DNA of 64,000 nt from Vibrio tubiashii (GTDB taxonomy: Bacteria; Pseudomonadota; Gammaproteobacteria; Enterobacterales; Vibrionaceae): assembly GCA_000775715.1 (NCBI GenBank), contig JRWQ01000003.1, forward strand, positions 113,515 through 177,514, written 5' to 3'. Each line of letters begins with the position of its first letter. Position 1 is the stretch's first letter. Made by a program: the position numbers and the translations under genes. The notes beneath the pieces were generated by a model, which saw nothing but the letters and a program-made list of their open reading frames with translations, made no database searches and was not told the origin of the DNA. Shown piece by piece: positions 32,737 to 42,386 of the stretch.

Positions 32737-32864
32737 ATAATTGGTGTTACAGCTAGGCGGCAAGCAAACTCAGCCCTATGAGCATAGAGGGTCTATGTGA
32801 TTCGGGCGGCCGGCGTTCCGGTGAGTTTGCGCTGGCAACAACGCTGTAGCGCCAAATATGACAG
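32737..32864. repeat. ERIC-like intergenic repeat, copy C
   Basis: About 128 bp from TTGGTGTTACAG to CTGTAGCGCCAAATATGAC share long blocks with copy B (CAGCTAGGCGxCAA, CCCTATGAGCATAGAGG, TCTATGTGA, CCGGCGTTCCGGTG). It lies in the lepA-lepB gap, so it is transcribed within the operon. Confidence 0.7.
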
Positions 32865-32867
32865 AGA

Positions 32868-34661
32868 TTAGTCTTTTCCTACATGTAGAATAGCCAAGAA
32901 CGCTTCTTGAGGCAGTTCAACGTTACCGATCTGCTTCATACGTTTCTTACCTTCTTTCTGCTTCTTCAGTAGCTTCTTCTTACGACTCACGTCACCGCCG
33001 TAACATTTCGCAATTACGTTTTTACGCAGTTGCTTCACGGTTGAACGAGCGATGATGTGGTTACCAATCGCCGCCTGAATCGCGATATCAAACATTTGAC
33101 GAGGAATGAACTCTTTCATCTTCTCAACTAGCTGACGGCCACGTGTTTGTGACTGATCTTTATGCGTGATCATTGCAAGTGCATCAACAGTATCGCCGTT
33201 AAGTAGAACATCAACACGAACCATGTTCGACGCTTCAAAGCGCTGGAAGTTGTAGTCTAGCGATGCGTAACCGCGAGACGTTGACTTCAGACGGTCAAAA
33301 AAGTCGAGTACTACTTCAGCCATTGGAATATCGTACGTTACTGCGACTTGGTTACCGTGGTAAACCATATCCACCTGAATGCCACGCTTCTCAACACATA
33401 GTGTAATTACGTTACCTAGATACTCAGAAGGAACCAGAATGTTACAACGAGCAATCGGCTCACGGATCTCTTCGATATCGTTAACCGCCGGAAGTTTCGC
33501 TGGACTGTCTACATAAAGTAGATTGCCGTTAGTCTCTTCGACTTCATAAACTACCGTTGGTGCTGTAGTGATCAGGTCTAGGTCGTATTCACGCTCCAAA
33601 CGCTCTTGGATAATTTCCATGTGCAGCATGCCAAGGAAACCACAGCGGAAACCAAAGCCTAGTGCAGCTGAGTTCTCTGGCTCATAGAACAGAGACGCAT
33701 CGTTGAGGCTCAACTTGCCAAGCGCATCACGGAAGTTTTCATAATCATCAGACGATACCGGGAACAAACCAGCGTATACCTGAGGTTTGACTTTCTTAAA
33801 GCCAGGTAACGCTTGTTCACAACCATGCTTGGCAAGTGTCAGCGTATCACCGACTGGGGCACCCAAGATGTCTTTGATACCACAAACCACCCAACCAACT
33901 TCACCAGTACGGAGAGTATCAGTATCCACTTGCTTAGGAGTAAAAATACCTAGACGATCTACACCCCAAACCTGACCGGTGCTCATTACCTTGATCTTGT
34001 CATTTTTCTTCAGTTCGCCATTCTTAATACGAACCAAAGAAACAACACCTAGGTAGTTGTCGAACCAAGAGTCAATAATCAGTGCTTGTAGCGGCGCTTC
34101 AGGATCACCTTCTGGCGCTGGAATCGCTGAGACAATGTTCTCTAATACATCATCAACACCGATACCTGTTTTAGCACTACAACGTGTTGCTTCCATCGCA
34201 TCGATGCCGACGATTTCTTCGATCTCTTCTGCGACACGCTCTGGGTCTGCGGCAGGTAAGTCAATCTTGTTTAAAATTGGCACTACCTCGAGATCCATTT
34301 CGATCGCGGTATAACAGTTGGCAAGAGTTTGTGCTTCTACACCTTGACCAGCATCGACAACCAACAGAGCGCCTTCACAAGCCGCTAGAGAACGCGATAC
34401 TTCATATGCGAAGTCAACGTGTCCTGGAGTATCGATGAAGTTGAGCTGATAGGTCTCACCATCTTTAGCAGTGTAGTTTAACGTCACACTCTGAGATTTA
34501 ATGGTGATACCACGCTCACGCTCTAGATCCATGGAGTCTAGAACCTGTGCGGCCATTTCACGGTCGCTCAATCCACCACATACTTGGATCAAACGGTCTG
34601 ATAGGGTCGACTTACCATGGTCGATGTGGGCGATAATCGAAAAATTACGAATGTGCTTCAT
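32868..34661 (-). CDS. lepA: Elongation factor 4 (LepA)
   Basis: LepA is a ribosome-dependent GTPase implicated in initiation/assembly and back-translocation. The 597 residues match the E. coli length closely. The G motifs are [18 protein letters not shown] and [10 protein letters not shown]. The EF-G-like domains and the unique C-terminal domain ([28 protein letters not shown]) follow. It precedes lepB in the usual lepA-lepB order and follows rseC after 126 nt. Confidence 0.98.
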   Translation of the reverse strand: MKHIRNFSIIAHIDHGKSTLSDRLIQVCGGLSDREMAAQVLDSMDLERERGITIKSQSVTLNYTAKDGETYQLNFIDTPGHVDFAYEVSRSLAACEGALLVVDAGQGVEAQTLANCYTAIEMDLEVVPILNKIDLPAADPERVAEEIEEIVGIDAMEATRCSAKTGIGVDDVLENIVSAIPAPEGDPEAPLQALIIDSWFDNYLGVVSLVRIKNGELKKNDKIKVMSTGQVWGVDRLGIFTPKQVDTDTLRTGEVGWVVCGIKDILGAPVGDTLTLAKHGCEQALPGFKKVKPQVYAGLFPVSSDDYENFRDALGKLSLNDASLFYEPENSAALGFGFRCGFLGMLHMEIIQERLEREYDLDLITTAPTVVYEVEETNGNLLYVDSPAKLPAVNDIEEIREPIARCNILVPSEYLGNVITLCVEKRGIQVDMVYHGNQVAVTYDIPMAEVVLDFFDRLKSTSRGYASLDYNFQRFEASNMVRVDVLLNGDTVDALAMITHKDQSQTRGRQLVEKMKEFIPRQMFDIAIQAAIGNHIIARSTVKQLRKNVIAKCYGGDVSRKKKLLKKQKEGKKRMKQIGNVELPQEAFLAILHVGKD

Positions 34662-34787
34662 GATTTGGTGTGACTAAACTCTTTAAAATAAGGGACAAGA
34701 AAGCCGCATGTTCGCTTGATTTGTTTACACTAGCGGCGGCATTTCAATCAAGTTGGCAGATTCTACCCAATTTCTAGCGGATTCGCA

Positions 34788-35258
34788 CTAGCTAATTGGT
34801 TCGCCTAATATCCTTAATAGTACGACCTGCTGGGCAGATTGTCGCTCTAACCGTGTGGAAAGTTGCTTGGCAAGCGCGATACCTGCGGCGGTAGCAATAG
34901 CAGCGGATAGAATCACAGCCCCCTCTCCAAGAGATAAAGATGGAGCAAGCCACCATTGGCCAATGAAAGCACCCAAGATCATTGCAAACAAAGGGACTAG
35001 GTAAACCACAGCCGCAGACTGAAGCAAGCTTTTTTCAGGCAAACCAATTTCTACCACCTGACCAGGTTTAACCAATTTTTGGGTAACGAGATGCCAATGA
35101 AGAGACTTTTTGCCTACCGCTTTTGAAACAATACCCGTACCGCAACTTTTTTGAGATGAGCAGCTGCTGCAACTGGTTTGTTGATCACAACTGAGCTCCA
35201 CGTCGAAGCCTGAAGGTACGGGTGTCACTGCAGACACTGTCGCCAATGCCGTCATCAT
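34788..35258 (-). CDS. rseC: RseC, SoxR-reducing/sigma-E regulatory membrane protein
   Basis: The 156-residue inner-membrane protein has a cysteine-rich N-terminal part (C24, then CSSCSSQKSCG around 31-41) followed by two transmembrane helices (about 80-97 and 105-125). That is the RseC/RsxC-associated family layout; E. coli RseC modulates sigma-E positively and takes part in SoxR reduction. Its ATG overlaps the rseB stop by 4 nt. Confidence 0.93.
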   Translation of the reverse strand: MMTALATVSAVTPVPSGFDVELSCDQQTSCSSCSSQKSCGTGIVSKAVGKKSLHWHLVTQKLVKPGQVVEIGLPEKSLLQSAAVVYLVPLFAMILGAFIGQWWLAPSLSLGEGAVILSAAIATAAGIALAKQLSTRLERQSAQQVVLLRILGEPIS

Positions 35259-36220
35259 TGGGTTTTAGTCTCGTTCATTTTAAACGTCACAGATTGAGCG
35301 ATGCGCTTCGCCGTTGCGGGAGGAATATCACCAATCACTGATATCTCACGTTCGCCACGGACAAAGCTATGTAAGGTACGACGACCTTGACGCACAAGCT
35401 GTCCTTTCAAAGACAAATTGTCACTTTCAGAAACATAAACTGAGAAGCTAAACAGCCCATCACTGTACATTTGGCTCTCAACCATACGTTCTGTGTTATT
35501 CATCCGATAACGATTAAGTTCTTTCGCTTCAAAGCCATTCGGGATCCAGCCAACCGTCCAAAACGGATTGGTAATTTGGCCTTTTGGCAAAGAAAGCACC
35601 TCTGGCAGTTTCACTTCACTCAAGCTACCCAAAATGTTGGCAACTCGTTCGCTAACACTGTATGAAATAGTTCGATACTGCTCTAGCACTTCACCATCAC
35701 GGTCGACAAGATCCGCCCTCAAAGGCAGTTTACTTTTCTCATCAACCCACAGCACATACGAATATCTCTGGCCATCTTTCGGTACAATCCGTAATACCTG
35801 ACACGCAGTGCCAGCTTCACGCGCTCGACCAAGCTGGATGTAATCATAAAAATCACTTAACTGATCGACATCAGAGTTAAGTAACGGAATTGTGGGTGCA
35901 ACCATATTGCCAGAGCGAATAGTAAACGGGTCAACCCCTGGCTCGATATAACTGACCTCATCTCCACGGCGGATGACCTCACGTAAAGGGCCGCTTAGAT
36001 AGACAAGGTGGGCAAGCTGCTGATCCTCGGCTCGCGCATGGCGGTAAAGCAAAGGTTCAATACTGTTTTTCTTTATCAGAATATAAGACAGCTCGTAACT
36101 AAGTTGCTGACTAGCCTCGTTCATTTGATGCAACAAAGCCTCTGCAGCGTTTTCTTCTGCAAAGGCTATTGGTGTATTCAAACTGAACAGTGTCAGCGCA
36201 CTGATCAGAATTTTTCTCAT
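35255..36220 (-). CDS. rseB: RseB, periplasmic sensor of the sigma-E pathway
   Basis: RseB binds the anti-sigma factor RseA in the periplasm and protects it from DegS until lipopolysaccharide or lipoprotein signals displace it. The 321-residue product has a signal peptide (about 1-21, ending IAFAEE), the N-terminal MucB/RseB lipoprotein-carrier-like domain and the smaller C-terminal domain. Its ATG overlaps the rseA stop by 4 nt, and its stop overlaps rseC by 4 nt. Confidence 0.95.
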   Translation of the reverse strand: MRKILISALTLFSLNTPIAFAEENAAEALLHQMNEASQQLSYELSYILIKKNSIEPLLYRHARAEDQQLAHLVYLSGPLREVIRRGDEVSYIEPGVDPFTIRSGNMVAPTIPLLNSDVDQLSDFYDYIQLGRAREAGTACQVLRIVPKDGQRYSYVLWVDEKSKLPLRADLVDRDGEVLEQYRTISYSVSERVANILGSLSEVKLPEVLSLPKGQITNPFWTVGWIPNGFEAKELNRYRMNNTERMVESQMYSDGLFSFSVYVSESDNLSLKGQLVRQGRRTLHSFVRGEREISVIGDIPPATAKRIAQSVTFKMNETKTQ

Positions 36221-36831
36221 TCAACTACCGTTTCAGGATTATCGCTGTGCTCAATGGTTTTTTTACTATTTAAGCGTAGTTGTAATTCGTAGTCTTGTAA
36301 CATCGCATTAATTCGACGATGTTGCTCTTGTACATTAACTTCATTGGCCTGCTTCTCAACAGAAGAGCGAGTCAAACTCACAGGTTCAGCACTACCCGAG
36401 AACGGAATAGTTTGCAGAACAGGTAATGTCTCGGTTTCTGGCGCGATTGTAGAATCGCTACCACCGTATTGCTGAACACCTAAAATCACAGCTAATGATA
36501 CACAAGCAGCCATTGCCACTTGTCCAAACTGATTTAACCAAGCTGGCAATTGACGACGAGCTTGTGATGGTGTTGGTTGAGAATCGACAATACGACGTTC
36601 TTCTAACTGAGTCACCACAGAATGCGCAGGCTCATTGTCTAGTGCTAAGGCTACACTTTCAGCGATATTCCACTCCAGCTTTTCAGGAGCTTCCCCTCGC
36701 ATTACATCACCTATTAGGTGGTAATTCTGCCAAGCCTGTAGGCTTTCTTGGTCTTTCTCTAATTGAGAAATTAGAGCTTTATCAACCAACTCTCCATCCA
36801 TGAGTGCTGAAAGTTTTTCTTTGTCAGCCAT
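36217..36831 (-). CDS. rseA: RseA, anti-sigma-E factor
   Basis: RseA spans the inner membrane once and holds RpoE inactive until cleaved by DegS and RseP. The cytosolic anti-sigma domain begins KEKLSALMDGELVD. The transmembrane helix is near residues 98-114 (VAMAACVSLAVILGVQQ), followed by a periplasmic tail. I chose ATG 36831 (204 residues), which has a GGTGA site 7 nt upstream and matches the family start, over the ATG at 36843. It begins 25 nt after the rpoE stop. Confidence 0.94.
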   Translation of the reverse strand: MADKEKLSALMDGELVDKALISQLEKDQESLQAWQNYHLIGDVMRGEAPEKLEWNIAESVALALDNEPAHSVVTQLEERRIVDSQPTPSQARRQLPAWLNQFGQVAMAACVSLAVILGVQQYGGSDSTIAPETETLPVLQTIPFSGSAEPVSLTRSSVEKQANEVNVQEQHRRINAMLQDYELQLRLNSKKTIEHSDNPETVVE

Positions 36832-36856
36832 TATTTTCACCATTAATGTTACAGGT

Positions 36857-37435
36857 CTAGCGTTGTACTAGCGGTTGAATTTTCTTTTCAACCGCTTCAC
36901 GAGCACGGAAGATACGCGAACGTACCGTCCCTACAGGGCAATCCATAACCGCTGCAATTTCTTCGTAGCTTAAGCCATCGAGCTCGCGCAACGTCATCGC
37001 GGTTTTCAAATCATCAGGCAGTGCTTCGATTGCACTGAAAACAACACGTTTCAATTCATTGGACAACGTTAAGTTCTCAGGGTTCGAAATTTCTTTTAAT
37101 GCACTTCCTGTTTCGTAATATTCAGCATCTTCAGTATCTACATCTTGTGCTGGGGGTCTTCTTCCTTGGGCAACAAGGTGGTTTTTTGCAGTATTAACGG
37201 CAATCCGATATAACCAAGTATAGAAGGCACTTTCACCACGGAAGCTTGGTATCGCTCGGTACGCCTTTATAAATGCCTCTTGTGCTACATCGGGAACATC
37301 ACCAGGATTATTCACATAGCGAGAAATAAGGTTACAGACTTTATTTTGGTACTTAGTGACCAACAAATTGAATGCTTGCTTATCCCCATTCTGAACTCGC
37401 TCAATTAATACTTGATCGGTCAGTTGCTCGTTCAT
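36857..37435 (-). CDS. rpoE: RNA polymerase sigma-E factor
   Basis: RpoE is the extracytoplasmic-function sigma factor for envelope stress. The 192-residue protein has sigma region 2 (YQNKVCNLISRYV, DVPDVAQEAFIKAYRAIPSFRGESAFYTWLYRIA split across 2.1-2.4) and region 4 (LRELDGLSYEEIAAVMDCPVGTVRSRIFRAREA). It heads the rpoE-rseA-rseB-rseC series and is divergent from nadB as in E. coli. A predicted sigma-E promoter upstream suggests autoregulation. Confidence 0.98.
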   Translation of the reverse strand: MNEQLTDQVLIERVQNGDKQAFNLLVTKYQNKVCNLISRYVNNPGDVPDVAQEAFIKAYRAIPSFRGESAFYTWLYRIAVNTAKNHLVAQGRRPPAQDVDTEDAEYYETGSALKEISNPENLTLSNELKRVVFSAIEALPDDLKTAMTLRELDGLSYEEIAAVMDCPVGTVRSRIFRAREAVEKKIQPLVQR

Positions 37436-37851
37436 TCGAGCGGGTACTCCTATCGTTATTAACTCTTATCTTCTCAGACATGAGTACTAATTATGCAAAA
37501 TGTAGTCTTGACACCACTGCTTACTAGAGCACTATTGAGACCTAGTGAATAAATATAAGTTCAAATAATCTTCAAACTATTTTTTATACAGTGAGATAGC
37601 AGCCTACGTCTTGTTTCAGATTGTGAGGTTCAAGATTAAGAAAAGCAATGCTCTTTACGAAGAATTGCATTTATGCAAAGCCACTCACACAGTGGTATTA
37701 TTGTGGTTTGACTCTTTTTTTTTGAGTCGACGTAGCAATTCAGTGGATTATTTTAGAGCGGGATCGCTCTGTTACCGTGCCAAGCTAGCCTTAGCGTTTA
37801 TCAGGATGAAAGAGGTATCGGTACAACTTAACTCGGGAATTATATAGTTTT
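37436..37851. other. Divergent rpoE-nadB intergenic region
   Basis: These 416 bases hold the divergent control regions of rpoE and nadB. A sigma-E-type promoter for rpoE is seen at 37536-37562 (listed separately). The nadB side contains an unusual run of nine T near 37719, but no promoter I can place with confidence. Short ORFs here look spurious. Confidence 0.6.
37536..37562 (-). promoter_or_regulatory. Predicted sigma-E promoter of rpoE
   Basis: On the minus strand GAACTT (37557-37562), a 16-bp spacer and TCTCA (37536-37540) fit the sigma-E consensus (GGAACTT, about 16 bp, TCnnA). The predicted start lies about 95 nt before the rpoE ATG. Confidence 0.6.
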
Positions 37852-39465
37852 ATGAACGCAAACCGTGAACATCAATGTGATGTGTTGGTGGTGGGCAGTG
37901 GCGCAGCAGGACTATCGCTAGCGTTACGCGTCGCAGAGTACGGCAAGGTTATCGTACTCAGTAAAGGACCTCGTAGCGAAGGAGCAACCTACTATGCTCA
38001 AGGCGGTATCGCTGCGGTATTTGATGAATCAGACAGCATTGAATCACATGTTCAAGACACTCTGATCGCTGGCGGTGGGATTTGTGAACAAGATACGGTC
38101 GAGTTCATTGCGAAAAACGCGAAAGAGTGCGTTCAGTGGTTAATCGACGGCGGTGTCCCATTTGACCGCGAAGACGATGACAGTGACGAAGCGCCTCGCT
38201 ACCACTTAACCCGCGAAGGTGGTCACAGTCACCGCCGAATTTTGCATGCTGCCGATGCAACGGGTATGGCGATGCAAACCTCCCTACAAGACAACGTTCA
38301 TAATCACCCAAACATTACTGTCCTAGAACGTCATAACGCACTAGATTTAATCACTGAAGATAAAGTCGGTGGCGATGAAAGTAAGATCGTTGGCGCTTAC
38401 ATCTGGAACCGCAATCAAGAGCATGTTGAAACGGTGAGAGCTAAGTTTGTCGTGTTAGCCACTGGCGGCGCTTCTAAGGTCTACCAATACACATCCAACC
38501 CGGATGTCTCATCGGGCGACGGTATTGCAATGGCTTGGCGTGCAGGATGTCGAGTGGCTAACCTGGAGTTCAACCAGTTCCACCCAACTTGCCTATACCA
38601 TCCTGAAGCACGCAACTTCCTTTTGACTGAAGCCCTTCGTGGTGAAGGTGCATACTTGCGTCGTCCTGATGGTTCTCGCTTTATGCCCGATTTCGACGAT
38701 CGAGAAGAGCTTGCACCTCGAGATGTAGTGGCACGCGCTATCGACTTCGAAATGAAGCGACTCGGTGCGGATTGTATGTACCTAGATATCAGCCACAAAC
38801 CTGCCGATTTTATCGAAAAGCACTTCCCGACGATCAACATGCGCTTGCTTGACCTCGGTATCGACATGACCAAAGAACCGATTCCCATCGTTCCTGCAGC
38901 GCACTATACCTGCGGCGGTGTAATGGTTGATCAAACGGGTCAAACAGACCTTTCTCAACTGTACGCGATTGGTGAAGTAAGCTACACAGGTTTACATGGT
39001 GCAAACCGCATGGCTTCTAACTCACTGCTAGAATGCGTGGTATATGCATGGGCAGCGGCCAATGACATTATTGCTAACCTTGGTAATGCGACCCTACCAC
39101 CAGCCCTTCCGGCTTGGGATGAAAGCCAAGTTAGCTGTTCTGATGAAGAAGTTATAATTCAACACAACTGGCATGAACTACGCTTATTTATGTGGGACTA
39201 CATGGGCATTGTTAGAACCGATAAGCGCTTGGAACGTGCATTGCGCCGCATCCAGTTACTGCAACAAGAAACCCACGAGTACTACAGTAACTTCAAAGTA
39301 TCCAATAACCTACTAGAGTTACGTAACCTACTCCAAGTTGCAGAGCTTATGGTGCGCTGCGCGATGGAGCGCAAAGAGAGCCGGGGACTACATTATACTC
39401 TCGACTACCCTGAACTTGCCGAAGACAGCGGACCAACCATTTTAGTGCCAGAGAAACAAAAATAA
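37852..39465 (+). CDS. nadB: L-aspartate oxidase
   Basis: NadB oxidises L-aspartate to iminoaspartate, the first step of de novo NAD synthesis. The 537-residue flavoprotein has the FAD-binding [10 protein letters not shown] near residues 15-24, the [19 protein letters not shown] motif of the fumarate reductase/aspartate oxidase family (conserved core [11 protein letters not shown]), and the catalytic-region HPTCLYHP. The C-terminal helical domain is complete. It is divergent from rpoE and followed by a hairpin that overlaps the end of the convergent ygfX gene. Confidence 0.97.
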   Translation: MNANREHQCDVLVVGSGAAGLSLALRVAEYGKVIVLSKGPRSEGATYYAQGGIAAVFDESDSIESHVQDTLIAGGGICEQDTVEFIAKNAKECVQWLIDGGVPFDREDDDSDEAPRYHLTREGGHSHRRILHAADATGMAMQTSLQDNVHNHPNITVLERHNALDLITEDKVGGDESKIVGAYIWNRNQEHVETVRAKFVVLATGGASKVYQYTSNPDVSSGDGIAMAWRAGCRVANLEFNQFHPTCLYHPEARNFLLTEALRGEGAYLRRPDGSRFMPDFDDREELAPRDVVARAIDFEMKRLGADCMYLDISHKPADFIEKHFPTINMRLLDLGIDMTKEPIPIVPAAHYTCGGVMVDQTGQTDLSQLYAIGEVSYTGLHGANRMASNSLLECVVYAWAAANDIIANLGNATLPPALPAWDESQVSCSDEEVIIQHNWHELRLFMWDYMGIVRTDKRLERALRRIQLLQQETHEYYSNFKVSNNLLELRNLLQVAELMVRCAMERKESRGLHYTLDYPELAEDSGPTILVPEKQK

Positions 39466-39469
39466 TCTA

Positions 39470-39493
39470 GGGGGGCTCAATGCTCCCTTTTTA
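39470..39493 (+). terminator. Intrinsic terminator of nadB
   Basis: GGGGGC (39471-39476) pairs with GCTCCC (39482-39487, one G-U) and is followed by TTTTT. It overlaps the last codons of the convergent ygfX. Confidence 0.6.
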
Positions 39494-39896
39494 ACATCAC
39501 CACCAAATGGCGATAATTCGCATCTGGTAGGCTATCACGCCACACCAAAATCCGACGACCGTCTTCTCGCTGTATAAGCAACACAATCGCCATACCAAGA
39601 TAATTAACATTATGAATTCGATGTGCGGCACCATGGCTATCTTTATAGTTTAAAGCCGTGAACTCGACATCACCCTGTAGAGCAGGAGGCAAGATCGCTT
39701 TGTCTTTAGCTAGCTTAGCCATAATGGTGAGTAAAATGACACTAGGAGCGAGAGGTATCTCAGATAGGACAATAATAAAAATGACCAGCATCAAAAGCAT
39801 GACACTGGCCATTGTGGAAGTGTATGAGTGACGAAAGTCGAGCCTAACGGACTTTGCTGAGGTTGTGCGCGACAATTTTATCGACCATAGATGCAT
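39477..39896 (-). CDS. ygfX: YgfX/CptA family membrane protein
   Basis: This small inner-membrane protein of about 139 residues has two adjacent hydrophobic segments (about 29-60) and a soluble C-terminal part (LVWRDSLPDANYRHLVVMLKRE). It follows sdhE (ygfY), the partner of YgfX in E. coli, where the pair was described as a toxin-antitoxin (CptAB) and later as flavinylation-related. The ATG start overlaps sdhE by 53 nt; a TTG seven codons further in (39875) would shorten the overlap to about 32 nt. Which start is used is unclear. Confidence 0.8.
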   Translation of the reverse strand: MHLWSIKLSRTTSAKSVRLDFRHSYTSTMASVMLLMLVIFIIVLSEIPLAPSVILLTIMAKLAKDKAILPPALQGDVEFTALNYKDSHGAAHRIHNVNYLGMAIVLLIQREDGRRILVWRDSLPDANYRHLVVMLKREH

Positions 39897-40104
39897 GACC
39901 TAAGTTCTCACTGCGGCCATGACCCATAATCCAAGTAAAAAGATCTGGATCGTCACACTCTAACAGCGATACAAAGTCTTTTTGCTCATTTTCTTGTAGG
40001 GCTTCAAAACATTCCTCGAAAAAAGGCATGATAACGACGTCAAGCTCTAGCATTCCTCGACGACATGCCCATTTAATACGCGCTTTTTCTTCTGCGGTAT
40101 ACAT
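39844..40104 (-). CDS. sdhE: SdhE, FAD assembly factor (YgfY/CptB)
   Basis: SdhE helps attach FAD covalently to the flavoprotein subunits of succinate dehydrogenase and fumarate reductase. The 86-residue product has the diagnostic RGxxE motif (RRGMLELD near 15-22) and the five-helix family layout (FEALQENEQKDFVSLLECDDPDLFTWI). It lies next to nadB, itself a relative of the flavoprotein clients, and overlaps ygfX. It is divergent from ygfZ, another protein linked to cofactor (Fe-S) assembly. Confidence 0.95.
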   Translation of the reverse strand: MYTAEEKARIKWACRRGMLELDVVIMPFFEECFEALQENEQKDFVSLLECDDPDLFTWIMGHGRSENLGHASMVDKIVAHNLSKVR

Positions 40105-40304
40105 TTTAATTCCTCACCTAATCGGTTGTTTGCGCCGAGTGTAACAAGCAAATTCGCTTACAACTAGTGCGCCAGTCACACTCCCGAGCAAGGTCATGGT
40201 TTTGCCAATTATCCCACCAACTAATCGCCCACTATTCTAAAGGTTGTTTCCCAGTGGGAATCAGCGCTAACATACACTTATTCAGATTCGATTAGGTGAT
40301 GTTC

Positions 40305-41273
40305 ATGGACTGGCAAAAAGAGTTCGCTCCACTACAACTGGCTTCCAACGAGGCGCTTCCTCCTCTTTCAATTGCACTACTTCCATCATGGAGTGCAATT
40401 ACAATGGTTGGAGACGACAAAAAGTCATACCTACAAGGCCAAGTGACTTGTGATGTTGTTACCCTTGACGAACACGCGTCTACCTTCGGTGCACACTGTG
40501 ACGCTAAAGGAAAAGTATGGAGCGTATTTCGCTTATTCCATCACAATGATGGTTATGCCATGGTTCAACCGGCATCCATTATAGAGAAAGAGCTTGCTGA
40601 ACTGAAAAAGTACGCAATTTTCTCAAAGGTCGAGATAACTCAAACTGAAGATGTAATACTTGGATTAGTCGGTACTGAAGCAACTGTATTTATCGAAACC
40701 CTTTCATCTGACAGTGGTGATGTACGGTCTATTGCGGGTGGCACTGCCGTTAAAATCGATGAGCAGCGTTGGTTACTATTAGTCGATCATACGGCCGCAG
40801 AGCAACTAGTGAGTACATGCCAAGCGCAAAAAGTCACGGAAGATGTTTGGACACTGCACGACATTCAGGCTGGCCTGCCCATTCTCAATGCCGAGCAGCA
40901 AAATGAGCACATACCTCAAGCACTCAACCTACAAGCTCTTGGTGGAATCAGCTTCACCAAAGGCTGTTATACCGGGCAAGAGACAGTCGCTAGAGCCAAA
41001 TACCGCGGCATGAATAAACGCGCACTATTTATTGTTCAAGGCGATGCAACTTCAGACGTGATTGCTAATGCAGAGTTAGAGCGCGCAGTAGGAGACAACT
41101 GGCGTGGTGCGGGTAAAGTCCTCACTAGCTATCGCTATAGTGATGGCAAAGTATTAGCGTTAGTTGTACTACCGAACAACCTTGAATCAGACACTCAACT
41201 GCGTCTTAAAGATCAGCCAGACAGCGCATGGAGTATTGCCTCTCTTCCATACTCGCTAGATGACAATGACTGA
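40305..41273 (+). CDS. ygfZ: tRNA-modifying / Fe-S repair protein YgfZ
   Basis: YgfZ is a folate-binding protein needed for full activity of some Fe-S enzymes such as MiaB. The 322-residue product carries the signature KGCYTGQE ([19 protein letters not shown]) and the GcvT-like N-terminal fold ([10 protein letters not shown], with AHCDAKGKV). I chose ATG 40305, because AGGTG lies 6 nt upstream; GTG and ATG codons at 40296 and 40299 overlap that site. Its end overlaps the next gene. Confidence 0.95.
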   Translation: MDWQKEFAPLQLASNEALPPLSIALLPSWSAITMVGDDKKSYLQGQVTCDVVTLDEHASTFGAHCDAKGKVWSVFRLFHHNDGYAMVQPASIIEKELAELKKYAIFSKVEITQTEDVILGLVGTEATVFIETLSSDSGDVRSIAGGTAVKIDEQRWLLLVDHTAAEQLVSTCQAQKVTEDVWTLHDIQAGLPILNAEQQNEHIPQALNLQALGGISFTKGCYTGQETVARAKYRGMNKRALFIVQGDATSDVIANAELERAVGDNWRGAGKVLTSYRYSDGKVLALVVLPNNLESDTQLRLKDQPDSAWSIASLPYSLDDND

Positions 41274-41742
41274 TCCCATCTCTACACATATCACGCAGTA
41301 TCTTGAGTCTCAGCAGGTCGACTTTCGCCTGCTGACTCACCAGACACCAGCGACCACTATTGAAGATGCTGCGAGGCAGCGAGGGATTCGACCTGAGCAA
41401 ATGGTTAAATCGATCGTGCTACGCGATATGAGCAACCGTTATGCGATTGCCTGCGCTCCGGGAAACCAGGCCGTTGACCCAAAGAAAGTTCGTGCGCTGC
41501 TAGATTGGCGCCGAATGACCTGCGTTTCGATGCAAGATGTTGCTAGCCTGACAGGGTACAAGGTTGGCACAGTCGTTCCTCTACTACTTCGTACGCCTAT
41601 GGCAATCGTGTTTGACGATCAGCTTTTAACCGAACCTGAAGTGACGATCAGTAGCGGTTCGAATATGGCTGGCGTCGCACTAAGCTGCAATGACCTAATT
41701 CAACTCTGCCAACCTATTATTGGCAGTATTTGTCGAGATTAG
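41266..41742 (+). CDS. YbaK/EbsC-type aminoacyl-tRNA deacylase family protein
   Basis: The 158-residue protein belongs to the YbaK/ProX editing-domain superfamily, which removes mischarged amino acids from tRNA. Visible blocks are the N-terminal [28 protein letters not shown] (with the conserved Lys) and a GxxxGxVVPLLL segment. The closest subgroup (YeaK, ProXp or another) and its substrate cannot be decided by eye. It overlaps ygfZ by 8 nt (ATG at 41266) or 14 nt (ATG at 41260), so translation is coupled. No terminator follows directly; a hairpin without a T-run lies at 41748-41775. Confidence 0.85.
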   Translation: MTDPISTHITQYLESQQVDFRLLTHQTPATTIEDAARQRGIRPEQMVKSIVLRDMSNRYAIACAPGNQAVDPKKVRALLDWRRMTCVSMQDVASLTGYKVGTVVPLLLRTPMAIVFDDQLLTEPEVTISSGSNMAGVALSCNDLIQLCQPIIGSICRD

Positions 41743-41868
41743 GTAGTCATATACCCATTAATAGGTATATGACAACGCAACTTTTGCAATCGATTACATT
41801 AAAACATCGACATACATCGCATCACTGCTCATTTTTCATTAAATTTTTATTCAAATAAAAAGCATAAG

Positions 41869-41897
41869 TAGTCACCAGTGCTTTTTTGAAGTATTCT
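41869..41897 (+). promoter_or_regulatory. Predicted promoter of the candidate sRNA
   Basis: TAGTCA (41869-41874) and TATTCT (41892-41897) are 17 bp apart, each matching four of six consensus bases. The predicted start is near 41904. Confidence 0.35.
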
Positions 41898-41899
41898 GC

Positions 41900-42098
41900 C
41901 AGTGTTGGTTAAAAATTCATTCGGCTGTCGTTTTTGGCCGAGTGACACTGCCTTTAATGAGTTGGTATGTGGCTCGAAAAGGTATGTGAATCCTTCTCCA
42001 ACTAAAAAGTGAATCCACTGATTGTTTCAGGACATCCACTTTTTGTGTAATGCATCTGTGACTATTCGCCCGCATTTTAAGCGGGCATTTTTTTTGCT
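41900..42098 (+). ncRNA. Candidate structured small RNA with intrinsic terminator
   Basis: About 195 nt form successive helices. CAGTGT/ACACTG (41900-41905 with 41945-41950) encloses CATTCGGC/GCCGAGTG (41918-41925 with 41937-41944). Then come AGTTGG/CCAACT (41960-41965 with 41998-42003), AAAAAGTG/CACTTTTT (42004-42011 with 42037-42044) and the terminator GCCCGC/GCGGGC (42068-42073 with 42081-42086) followed by a long T-run. A promoter-like sequence lies just upstream. It contains no credible ORF and sits 160 nt past the preceding gene. I do not recognise it as a named RNA; a long 3' UTR is the alternative. Confidence 0.5.
42066..42098 (+). terminator. Strong intrinsic terminator in the ygfZ-ubiI intergenic region
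   Basis: GCCCGC-ATTTTAA-GCGGGC is followed by a run of T (ATTTTTTTTT). It lies about 330 nt downstream of the YbaK-type gene with no gene in between, so it most likely ends an RNA initiated within the region. Confidence 0.8.
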
Positions 42099-42240
42099 TT
42101 AATTTTACAAAAAATACACATCCACTCCTAAAGTTAAACTATTCTTAAAACTGTCATAAAGATTCGGTTTAATACCCATCATTCGAAGATAACGCTGAGT
42201 TCCTACTTCAGAACATAAATGAGGTAATTATCACAATAAA

Positions 42241-42286
42241 TTGGATATTTATCCGTATTTTTGCCAAGAGAGGCACAAATATCCAA
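42241..42286. other. Long perfect hairpin upstream of the small gene at 42387
   Basis: TTGGATATTT (42241-42250) pairs perfectly with AAATATCCAA (42277-42286), and the loop contains an inner GCC/GGC stem (TTGCC-AAGAGA-GGCA). No T-run follows. It may be an operator, an RNA processing site or a small mobile remnant. Confidence 0.45.
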
Positions 42287-42386
42287 TCAGGCTCGTTTTA
42301 TCTACATTTTCCACCATAACAATCACAATTTTCACGGTGGGGAAAACGTATAATTTGCAGTGCTTGCTAAAAATAAGGATTACTGT

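Noticed and set aside
42151..42170. Possible Pho box (CTGTCATAAA)
   Set aside because: Only one half matches; the second repeat at the required spacing is absent.
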